18,930 nt of DNA from Promethearchaeota archaeon (GTDB lineage Archaea > Asgardarchaeota > Lokiarchaeia > Sigynarchaeales > SOKP01), in NCBI GenBank assembly GCA_019894875.1, contig JAGXNR010000048.1:1-18930 (forward strand). The letters run 5' to 3'. The position numbers and the translations under genes were made by a program. Of the stretch, positions 1-6,591 are shown piece after piece. Under the pieces are notes generated by a model, which was not told where the DNA came from, did not search any database, and worked only from the letters and a program-made list of their open reading frames with translations. Numbering within the stretch: position 1 is the stretch's first letter; each line of letters starts with the position of its first letter.

Positions 1-1
1 C

Positions 2-178
2 TTAGAAATCGATGCCACCTCAAAAATAATATTTGCAAGTGCAGACAAGACTATAAAAGATGAAGTTTACCAGCAAGGAGCAATGGGATTTCTAGATAAA
101 CCTTTCACACATCAGAAATTGATAGATATTTTAAATAATTGTTTGAATCAATCTAAACCGAATGATAATCCGTCCTAA
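2..178 (+). CDS. Response regulator receiver domain, C-terminal fragment (cut by left window edge)
   Basis: Frame 2 is open from the left edge to a TAA at 176-178, giving 58 residues. The segment KIIFASAD, then GAMGFLDKPF and a closing amphipathic helix match the second half of a CheY-like receiver. In these, the Ser/Thr switch residue lies in the 'ASA' strand, and the invariant Lys precedes Pro-Phe in 'DKPF'. The phospho-acceptor Asp is upstream of the window and cannot be checked. The protein ends about 16 residues after the last helix, so it is either a single-domain regulator or the C-terminal receiver of a larger hybrid kinase. It converges on the minus-strand gene ending at 209, with only 30 bases between. 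The histidine kinases at 8261-11317 lack receivers and could in principle signal to such a protein, but nothing here links them. The family call is firm; the partner is unknown. Confidence 0.8.
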   Translation, partial: LEIDATSKIIFASADKTIKDEVYQQGAMGFLDKPFTHQKLIDILNNCLNQSKPNDNPS

Positions 179-208
179 AGTAATAAAAAGATTGTATGAA
201 AGAATAAA

Positions 209-682
209 TTATGAATAATAATCATAGCTTCCGCTATCGAAATCATGAATATATTCAATTGGAATTCCATCTGGCTTAAGATCTGGGGGAGCATAAATTA
301 ACTGTAAATTAGGGAAATAAGCACCTATACCATTTTTCGCAAGTATAATTGCTGGATGGTCAGCTTCTTTGAATATTGCTTCACTTATTCTTAAGGTAAT
401 CGCTCGACATTGTGGTTCATTCAGGGCACCCAGTGAATGAATGTATTCATGTAAAAGAATATGATAGGTATAAGCCCAAATAATTTCATAAGGCTGCTGT
501 TCAAGGAGTATTTTTAAAGGAGTTTTATTCATAACAATATCTGTTCCTGGTGAAAAATGCATTCCGCCAATAAAACCACCTTGATACATCCCCATTTCGA
601 CTAAACCTAAACTAAGACCCGCCCTTTTTTTGCCCGTTATCCTTTGAACATCTCTTTTTACTCGTTTGAAAATCTCCGGCAT
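209..682 (-). CDS. Small predicted metalloprotease-like protein with HEYIH zinc motif
   Basis: A 157-residue soluble protein. Its central helix carries LLHEYIHSLG (HEXXH at residues 78-82), followed by Glu89, giving HExxHxxGxxxE. In zincin proteases the two His bind zinc and the Glu activates water; a third ligand could be Glu89 or a residue further on. The N-terminal part holds GLSLGLVEMG, a Gly-rich GGFIGG turn and a strand ending IVMNKTPLK. The C-terminal part has NGIGAYFPNLQLIYAPP and an acidic, Tyr-rich end. No signal peptide or membrane segment is visible, so it is probably cytoplasmic. The layout resembles conserved archaeal proteins of unknown function that I recall, but I cannot name a family. 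The start is the ATG at 682; it lacks a clear Shine-Dalgarno, and an upstream out-of-phase ATG stops after two codons. It lies 61 bases after the winged-helix gene on the same strand and could be a distal member of the chaperone operon. Proteolytic activity is inferred only from the motif. Confidence 0.7.
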   Translation of the reverse strand: MPEIFKRVKRDVQRITGKKRAGLSLGLVEMGMYQGGFIGGMHFSPGTDIVMNKTPLKILLEQQPYEIIWAYTYHILLHEYIHSLGALNEPQCRAITLRISEAIFKEADHPAIILAKNGIGAYFPNLQLIYAPPDLKPDGIPIEYIHDFDSGSYDYYS

Positions 683-743
683 TTTTTTTTTTAGATCATC
701 GAGTTTTATTATGATTACCTCAATAAAATTAATTTAGTAATTT

Positions 744-1532
744 TTATATATCAAAGAAGAAAAAGTCTTCTTCGTCTTCATACATAAAATCCATTAGTTT
801 AGATAAATCCCTTAATGAGTATTTTATAGATACTTTATTTGTAGCCCTTCGAATTGGACCCATTTCTGAAAAGAACATATCATCAAGCAAAGAGTCGATA
901 TTAATTTTTTTAAAATATTTAGTTGGATTATAAAAGAGTGTATAGAAGATTTCTTTTTCAAGATTCGGTTGTTCTCTCTTCTTAATATCGCTGTAATATT
1001 GATCTTTCATTATTTTTTTTAGCTCTATTATAAAGCATTCTTTATTACGGAGTAAAGAATTTCTTTCGACCTCTAATTCAGCTATATTTTGTTCAACTTC
1101 TCTTATCTTTTCCCCCAGGAATCTCAGTTGTTCATTAGGAATTTTAATTTTCTGAAAATCGACATGACAGCCAATATCTTTTAGTCCTAAATTTTCTTTG
1201 AAGTTGTCAATTTCAGATACACTGTATTTAATATTATAGTAATCTGGAGAGACATTAATTCTTAAAGAAAGATTACTCTTAATTCTGTATTTAATATTCC
1301 TTGGATCATCGCCAAAACTTTCAATAATGTTAGAATCAGTAAGCATTTTAAGCTGTGAGTGTATTGCTTGCCTTGAGATCTTTGTACCAAATGAAGCCGC
1401 TAATTCTGAAGCACCCAGAGGTACCTTAGATAATTTAGAGAGGATGATTCGTCTTGTTGGGTTTCCTAATATTTCAAGTACATTATCCAAACTAAGAAAC
1501 AATTTTGTCGGATCCTGTTCTTCCAATTCCAT
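744..1532 (-). CDS. ArsR-like winged-helix regulator, candidate heat-shock (Phr/HSR1-type) repressor
   Basis: A 262-residue protein with an N-terminal winged helix-turn-helix at about residues 15-85. LEILGNPTRRIILSKL is the typical ArsR helix 1, SRQAIHSQLKML the recognition-helix region, and a wing follows near residues 72-85. A charged heptad-like stretch at about 134-176 predicts a coiled coil suited to dimerisation. The tail is acidic and Phe-rich (DEEDFFFFDI). I chose the ATG at 1532 because GGAG lies 8 bases upstream and the residues before it are low-complexity Lys/Ile. A longer frame begins at 1613 but would overlap the end of cdc48. The gene follows cdc48 by 37 bases and hsp20 lies before that. 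This is the gene set of the Archaeoglobus HSR1 unit and the targets of Pyrococcus Phr. By that context I infer it represses the hsp20-cdc48 operon, possibly through the inverted repeat at 4510-4526. It is longer than Phr (about 200 residues), and direct orthology is not shown. Confidence 0.8.
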   Translation of the reverse strand: MELEEQDPTKLFLSLDNVLEILGNPTRRIILSKLSKVPLGASELAASFGTKISRQAIHSQLKMLTDSNIIESFGDDPRNIKYRIKSNLSLRINVSPDYYNIKYSVSEIDNFKENLGLKDIGCHVDFQKIKIPNEQLRFLGEKIREVEQNIAELEVERNSLLRNKECFIIELKKIMKDQYYSDIKKREQPNLEKEIFYTLFYNPTKYFKKINIDSLLDDMFFSEMGPIRRATNKVSIKYSLRDLSKLMDFMYEDEEDFFFFDI

Positions 1533-1569
1533 GAGATTTTCTCCTTTTTTTTTAATTTTAAATTTTATT

Positions 1570-3795
1570 TTAGCGGTATAATTCCTCTGAAGGTTCGCGA
1601 GAATAGCTTTCATGAGAGACTCGTGCCTTTTCTGCAGATTTAAAGATTTTTTTAGATGCTACCTCGAATTCAGTCCTAGAAATTTTTACTTTTTTTACGG
1701 AAGTAGCATCTTGAGTGTTGATATTTTCATTAAGAATTGCTTTCCGTATAGTTAAAAGTGTAGCTTCTTCACAAATTGCTTGAATATCTGCACCAGTATA
1801 ACCTTCTAGATCATGTGCCATTTGATTAAGATCAACATCAGATGCTAAAGGCTTATTCCTGAGGTGGATTTTGAATATCTTGACTCGTGCATCTTTATCT
1901 GGTAGAAGAATCTCGATATGCCTTCCAAATCTTCCTGAACGTAATAAAGCCGGATCAAGCATATCTGGTCTATTCGTTGCTGCGAGTAATATCACATCCT
2001 TCAATCCTTCCAAGCCATCCATTTCGGTGAGTAATTGTGAAACTACTTGCTCAGTGACCTGAGAACCAGCAGATCTTCCCCTTATCCCTGCAATTGCATC
2101 TATCTCATCAAAGAATATAATACATGGTGCTGCAGCTCTCGCTTTCCGAAAAGTTTCTCTAACCGCTTTTTCGCTTTCACCAACCCACTTGGATAGAAAT
2201 TCTGGTCCTTTTACAGATATGAAATTAACCTCAGTTTCATGAGCTAAAGCTTTTGCTAATAATGTTTTTCCCGTTCCAGGAGGGCCAAAAAGTAAGATCC
2301 CATTTGGAGGTTTTGAATTTAAATGACTATATATTTCTGGATATTTCAATGGCCATTCAATAACTTCTCGTAGTTGTTGGGTTGCTTCCTCTAGACCACC
2401 AATATCATCCCAAGTTTCAGTTGGTTGAATTATTAAAACTTCTCTTAAAGCGGAAGGTTCAATACTATTCAATGCGAATTCAAAATTTTTCTTACTAATC
2501 TGAATGTCCATTAACACTTCAGGAGGAATAGGTTTATCTAAATCGATGTTTGGTAATATACCTCTTATTGCTAGCATAGCAGCCTCCTTTGCTAGTGCTT
2601 CAACATCGGCACCAACGAATCCATGAGTTTTTTCAGCCATGAGACGTAAATCAACATCGGTTTCTAAAGGCATACCACGAGTATGAATTAATAGAATATC
2701 ATACCTACCATCTGTATCGGGAACTCCAATCTCAATTTCTCTATCAAATCTCCCAGGACGTCGAAGTGCTGGATCAATATCATTGACCCGATTTGTTGCT
2801 CCGATCACAATAACTTCACCTCTTCCTTCTAAACCGTCTAATAATGAAAGTAATTGAGCAACAACTCGTCTTTCTACTTCTCCCGTAACCTCACCTCTTT
2901 TAGGAGCAATTGAATCTAACTCGTCGATAAAGATAATTGAAGGTGACATATCTTTTGCTTCTTCAAATACCTTTCTTAGATTTTCTTCACTTTGGCCATA
3001 AAATTTACTCATAATTTCAGGTCCACTTATTGTTATAAAATGTGCCTCGGTTTCATAGGCAACTGCTCTAGCAAGTAGGGTTTTTCCAGTACCAGGTGGA
3101 CCATGGAGTAATACTCCTTTAGGAGGATCAATACCTATTCTTTTAAACAACTCAGGATGTCGAATTGGTAATTCAATCATTTCGCGAATTTTCTGAATTT
3201 CCTCTTCTAAACCACCAATATCTTCATAAGTGACTCTCCTACTTTCTGATTCTTCTAATTCTTTATGAGATTTCTCAGAAATTGAAATCTTAGTTTCTAA
3301 ATGGATCCGCACAGCATCTGCTTTGGGTGTATAATCAACAACTATAAAATCAATCCTTCTACCCATTGCATTAAAACTTAAAATATCAGCCTTAGTAATA
3401 ACACGATTTTCTAACATCCTCACTAACCGGTTTGGATCCCTTAATATTACAGACTCTTCAACTCCAGCAAACGTTATTTTATCAGCTAAACTTGCCTCAA
3501 TCTTACGAATCTCTACGATATCATCTAAGGATGCATTTAAATTCCTTCGTAATGAAGAGTCTATTCGTACAGCATTAGAACCTTTATCTTCATCTTTTCC
3601 CGGATATAACAATGCTGCTGTTTTTTTATTCGCTACAGAATGAATAATTTCAATAACATCACCAGTTTTAAGATTCATCTCATTAATTACAAGAGGATCT
3701 ATTCTTATCCTACCTCTCCCCGCATCACCCTTATAAGCATCTCTAATTTTTACTTTTTTCCCATTTCCTTTGTATTCACGGGTTATCCCACTCAA
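1570..3795 (-). CDS. cdc48: Cdc48/VAT-type AAA+ unfoldase (VCP-like), two ATPase rings
   Basis: A 741-residue hexameric ATPase that unfolds protein substrates. Residues 10-90 form the double-psi barrel and about 100-170 the second part of the Cdc48 N-domain. D1 has Walker A GPPGTGKT at 232-239, Walker B IIFIDELD at 287-294, sensor GATN at 332-335 and arginine fingers in RRPGRFD at 345-351; its pore loop is KFYG (264-267). D2 has Walker A at 504-511, Walker B IIFFDEID at 559-566 and pore loop KWVG (536-539). Both rings therefore look active. The protein ends EELYR. Leu-Tyr-Arg fits the hydrophobic-Tyr-X motif with which proteasomal ATPases dock into the 20S core. In D2 the usual RPGRFDR reads RSGRFGR. 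The start is a TTG (3793-3795): upstream ATGs are out of frame or stop at once, and the frame meets a TGA 15 bases upstream. It lies 68 bases after hsp20 and is probably cotranscribed with it. Confidence 0.96.
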   Translation of the reverse strand: MSGITREYKGNGKKVKIRDAYKGDAGRGRIRIDPLVINEMNLKTGDVIEIIHSVANKKTAALLYPGKDEDKGSNAVRIDSSLRRNLNASLDDIVEIRKIEASLADKITFAGVEESVILRDPNRLVRMLENRVITKADILSFNAMGRRIDFIVVDYTPKADAVRIHLETKISISEKSHKELEESESRRVTYEDIGGLEEEIQKIREMIELPIRHPELFKRIGIDPPKGVLLHGPPGTGKTLLARAVAYETEAHFITISGPEIMSKFYGQSEENLRKVFEEAKDMSPSIIFIDELDSIAPKRGEVTGEVERRVVAQLLSLLDGLEGRGEVIVIGATNRVNDIDPALRRPGRFDREIEIGVPDTDGRYDILLIHTRGMPLETDVDLRLMAEKTHGFVGADVEALAKEAAMLAIRGILPNIDLDKPIPPEVLMDIQISKKNFEFALNSIEPSALREVLIIQPTETWDDIGGLEEATQQLREVIEWPLKYPEIYSHLNSKPPNGILLFGPPGTGKTLLAKALAHETEVNFISVKGPEFLSKWVGESEKAVRETFRKARAAAPCIIFFDEIDAIAGIRGRSAGSQVTEQVVSQLLTEMDGLEGLKDVILLAATNRPDMLDPALLRSGRFGRHIEILLPDKDARVKIFKIHLRNKPLASDVDLNQMAHDLEGYTGADIQAICEEATLLTIRKAILNENINTQDATSVKKVKISRTEFEVASKKIFKSAEKARVSHESYSREPSEELYR

Positions 3796-3829
3796 ACTTT
3801 TTTCATCTCGTCATTTTTTATTAGGATAT

Positions 3830-3862
3830 TTAACTTAAATTAAGTTAATTAATTAATTAATT
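3830..3862. repeat. 19-bp perfect inverted repeat plus tandem TTAA tract between hsp20 and cdc48
   Basis: TTAACTTAAATTAAGTTAA at 3830-3848 is a perfect palindrome with 9-base arms around one central base. It runs directly into about four TTAA units ending at 3862, just before the hsp20 stop at 3864. On the minus strand this is the hsp20-cdc48 spacer. It could be a second operator or an internal promoter element, since a TATA-like TTAAATATC overlaps it at about 3825-3833. It could also simply be AT-rich sequence, where such palindromes arise easily. Confidence 0.55.
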
Positions 3863-3863
3863 T

Positions 3864-4484
3864 TCAAGTAGCATTACTCAATTTTATTATAGCTACTCCA
3901 TTATTTACATCCAATTCACAATTCTCTACTGAGGATGGAAATGGTAGAACCACACTTGTCATATATTTTCGACTTTCATTTTCTGCTCTGAAAACTAATT
4001 TCTTCCCTTTTTCTCTGAAACTAATCTTCACTTCCTCCTTTTCAATTCCAGGAACTTCAAAGAGAATTTCAGTAAAACTTTCATTATTACACACTTCTGA
4101 ATATGGCTCTATAAGTAGTAATTCATTATCTTCTCTAAGTTTTTCATAAGATTCTAAAGAGAGAACACTTGCATCGATTTCTTTTGTAGATTGGGGATCA
4201 TAAAAGTCTCTTACGTTTGGGAGTTTTGATAAATCAGCATCTTTTAAATAATCCAATACTTTTTTACTTTCAATATTTCCTTCAACTTTGATTTCTGGTT
4301 TATCCATACCACTCTCAAAATGATATGAAACTTTAATACCCTTAAGTTTTTCATTATCAGGAATTCTTCCTTGTTTAATTTCTGATTCTGGAAGAAATAA
4401 GAAATCTATTTCGAACATATCTGAATCTAATTTAAAGTATTTCTTAATTTTATCAATAAACTCATCAAATTCATCACTCAGCAT
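3864..4484 (-). CDS. hsp20: Hsp20 / alpha-crystallin family small heat-shock protein
   Basis: A 206-residue protein. The C-terminal part, about residues 134-203, is an alpha-crystallin domain. It has FEVPGIEKEEVKI at 142-154, a central strand KKLVFRAE, and NNGVAIIKL at 194-202, the usual 'NGVLxIxL' closing strand. Residues 1-130 form an unusually long N-terminal region (FIDKIKKYFKLD, then FLFLPES), with a separate strand-rich piece near 48-70. The C-terminal I-X-I anchor of many oligomeric small Hsps is absent, because the protein ends LSNAT. Expected role: an ATP-independent holdase that keeps unfolding proteins soluble and can hand them to the Cdc48 unfoldase encoded next. The ATG at 4484 follows an AAGGTGGT Shine-Dalgarno. 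The gene is probably first in the operon. A TATA box and a 17-bp inverted repeat lie in the 119-base gap upstream, so heat-controlled derepression is likely. The domain call is strong; regulation is inferred. Confidence 0.85.
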   Translation of the reverse strand: MLSDEFDEFIDKIKKYFKLDSDMFEIDFLFLPESEIKQGRIPDNEKLKGIKVSYHFESGMDKPEIKVEGNIESKKVLDYLKDADLSKLPNVRDFYDPQSTKEIDASVLSLESYEKLREDNELLLIEPYSEVCNNESFTEILFEVPGIEKEEVKISFREKGKKLVFRAENESRKYMTSVVLPFPSSVENCELDVNNGVAIIKLSNAT

Positions 4485-4509
4485 TTACCACCTTGATTTT
4501 CACTCAAAC

Positions 4510-4526
4510 GTCAATTCTTAATTGAC
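4510..4526. promoter_or_regulatory. 17-bp inverted repeat upstream of hsp20, candidate repressor operator
   Basis: GTCAATTCTTAATTGAC is a perfect inverted repeat (7-base arms, 3-base centre). It lies 26-42 bases upstream of the hsp20 ATG and about 30 bases downstream of the TATA-like element at 4554-4563, so it covers or closely follows the expected transcription start. Archaeal repressors such as Phr and HSR1 act from this position by blocking RNA polymerase recruitment. The ArsR-like protein encoded two genes downstream is the obvious candidate ligand. Confidence 0.55.
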
Positions 4527-4553
4527 AACCTATGATTAATATTGAGAAATGAT

Positions 4554-4563
4554 CTATAAAAAC
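4554..4563 (-). promoter_or_regulatory. TATA box of the hsp20-cdc48 unit
   Basis: The minus strand reads GTTTTTATAG here, a fair archaeal TATA element. The usual 25-27 base offset puts the transcription start near 4532. That leaves a leader of about 48 bases carrying the inverted repeat and the AAGGTGGT Shine-Dalgarno of hsp20. Confidence 0.5.
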
Positions 4564-4603
4564 TTATCGTTTCTGAAAAATAAGGAGATAAAGCCTTGAG
4601 AGA

Positions 4604-6460
4604 TTAATTTAGTGGAAAATTATAATATTTACTTAATAAATCATTGAGTGCAATTTCATTTAGGTTAAACAAATTGAAAAAGAGTGTATCTATGGTATTT
4701 TGAATTGTTTTTTTAGATATATCATTCTCATTGTTATTTATTAGTAAAAAAACAAGATTTTTTATCAGATCCACAGTCGCACTTTTGTCGTTAGATTTGA
4801 AATTATTGAGATTGGGCATTGGTAATCCATGTTCGAGTTTAGTTTTACTTCGTTTAATACTTATGTTTTTAGCTTTATATAAGAAGGATACAATTTTAGA
4901 GTTTAAATAGGCAAGTGTAAACAAGTAATCTATTTGTTTATTTAATAATGGCCAGAGAAAATATGTATCTGAAGTAGCATAGTAAGGATCATGAGAGTAC
5001 CCGAAAATATTTTCATTAGATATATATTTAAAAAAGATTTTCTGTTTATTATCATAGAAGGGTTCAAGATCTAACAATTTCTCTTTCCCTTTTTCCTCCA
5101 ATATTCGTATAAAAGAACCTCTTCTTGGAAAATAATAATCATCAGGATTTTCCTTAGCATTAATTAAGATCTCTCGTAGTTTTAGTTCAAATTGTTTTAT
5201 ATATTTTGTGAGAGTCGGATATTTCTGTTCAATCAATTTGTTTCGCTTTACTAATGATGTGTGTTTGAATTGACTTTTATTGAAATACAATAAATATCCT
5301 ATGAAATCGTCGTTATTGTATCCATATGTTTTAATGGATTTGCTTTTGTATATTTTTTTCAGTCTTTCCTTTTCAAATTCATTGAGTTCCATGAATTTTC
5401 CATTAATCCGAAGATAGTAGTTGTTGTTTTCAATTTTTAGTTCCTTCCCTTCATGTAAAATAAAGATATTATCATTGATCAGAATAAGCCCATTTCGTAT
5501 AATGAAGTAATCTTGTATAGTTGAAACTTTCCCAGATATTTTACAGGAATTTTCGATTTTATCTACAACATCCTTTACTTCAATTGGGTAGATTAAGTTC
5601 CAGCTATGATTTCGGCCTAAATTGTTATTTGTTATTGCAGAACTAAATTTCCTTATATATTTAGAATCTGAATTTTGGATTAAATCATTAAATATTTTTT
5701 TATTCTGGAGCTCACCTATTTTTTGAGAGCGATAATCTTTTATGAGTTGAATTATTTGAATATTTTTATTTACCTTTTTAATTTTTTCTCGCTCTGTTTT
5801 TTTTTGTAGAACGAAAATGCAATTATGTTGTCCCCTTGCTCCTTCAAATATGTTTAGAGTTGATAAATCGATATATTGAAGTAGATAACATTCATCTAAT
5901 ATGTGTGGCTTTAAAAATTTTATACCAGTTTTTTGGGATTTCGTAATCCAATAATTTGTTGTGATATAAGTGAGAAGTCCACCTGGATTCAATTTTTCTA
6001 TGCCTAAATGAATGAAAAAATAAAATAAATCCATATTTCCTACAAAAAATTTGGCGCAAATTGGATATTTTCTTACATAATCTTGAAAAATTTCAGCATT
6101 GTAGTTCTGACCCAGATAAGGGGGATTACCAATAATAAGATCGAATTTCTCTGAAACCTTTGAACTTAAAAAATTATCAAACTTGAATTTTATAGTTGGA
6201 AAAGAATCCAAAAGAATTTCTTTAAGAGATAAATCCATTTCAAATGCCCATATATTTGAAAAAGAATTATTTGTAAGGTACTTTAGAAAAACACCCTCCC
6301 CTGCAGATGGTTCTAAAACCTTAAAATTTCGAGAAATTTTGCCATTATTTTTCGTAATAAAATTAATACTATTTTTCACCATAAATTCTGCAATATAATC
6401 CGGTGTAAAAATTTGTCCAATAATGTTATTTCTATTGAAATTATTCTTTTTAGAAACCAT
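4604..6460 (-). CDS. Adenine-specific (N6) DNA methyltransferase, TaqI/Eco57I-like, apparently solitary
   Basis: A 618-residue protein. It opens with GQIFTPDYIAEFMV (residues 15-28, motif X of gamma-class amino-methyltransferases). EPSAGEG follows at 50-56 (motif I, S-adenosylmethionine binding), and NPPY at 112-115 (motif IV, catalytic, typical of N6-adenine enzymes). A Gly-rich turn GGLLTYITTNYW follows at about 160-171. The remaining 400 residues include LFPRR-like and YSHDPYYATSDTYFLWP segments and look like a TaqI-type C-terminal target-recognition domain. No nuclease domain precedes motif X, and no restriction endonuclease gene is adjacent. It may therefore be an orphan methyltransferase or a remnant of a type II system; a type IIG fusion would be several hundred residues longer. 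The start is the ATG at 6460, with no Shine-Dalgarno and a TATA box about 32 bases upstream, which suggests a leaderless transcript. The protein is very rich in Asn, Lys and Ile, which hints at horizontal transfer but is not decisive in this AT-rich genome. Confidence 0.88.
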   Translation of the reverse strand: MVSKKNNFNRNNIIGQIFTPDYIAEFMVKNSINFITKNNGKISRNFKVLEPSAGEGVFLKYLTNNSFSNIWAFEMDLSLKEILLDSFPTIKFKFDNFLSSKVSEKFDLIIGNPPYLGQNYNAEIFQDYVRKYPICAKFFVGNMDLFYFFIHLGIEKLNPGGLLTYITTNYWITKSQKTGIKFLKPHILDECYLLQYIDLSTLNIFEGARGQHNCIFVLQKKTEREKIKKVNKNIQIIQLIKDYRSQKIGELQNKKIFNDLIQNSDSKYIRKFSSAITNNNLGRNHSWNLIYPIEVKDVVDKIENSCKISGKVSTIQDYFIIRNGLILINDNIFILHEGKELKIENNNYYLRINGKFMELNEFEKERLKKIYKSKSIKTYGYNNDDFIGYLLYFNKSQFKHTSLVKRNKLIEQKYPTLTKYIKQFELKLREILINAKENPDDYYFPRRGSFIRILEEKGKEKLLDLEPFYDNKQKIFFKYISNENIFGYSHDPYYATSDTYFLWPLLNKQIDYLFTLAYLNSKIVSFLYKAKNISIKRSKTKLEHGLPMPNLNNFKSNDKSATVDLIKNLVFLLINNNENDISKKTIQNTIDTLFFNLFNLNEIALNDLLSKYYNFPLN

Positions 6461-6485
6461 CTGATCTTAATATTAATTTAAAAAT

Positions 6486-6495
6486 CTATAAAATT
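6486..6495 (-). promoter_or_regulatory. TATA box of the DNA methyltransferase gene (leaderless)
   Basis: The minus strand reads AATTTTATAG, preceded by ACCACC in the BRE position. Its centre is about 31 bases before the ATG at 6460, so transcription should begin at or within a few bases of the start codon. This agrees with the missing Shine-Dalgarno. Confidence 0.45.
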
Positions 6496-6591
6496 GGTGG
6501 TTAAAAATAATTTTCAAAAATTGTAGTTATTATTTTAAGATGAGTCAAAAAAAGGAAAAGGATTTAAATATCCACTAGTTGCTTGTTTCAA

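Noticed and set aside
1533..1613. Extended N-terminus of the ArsR-like regulator, overlapping the end of cdc48
   Set aside because: The added residues are low-complexity, no ribosome-binding site precedes them, and the ATG at 1532 has a well-placed GGAG.
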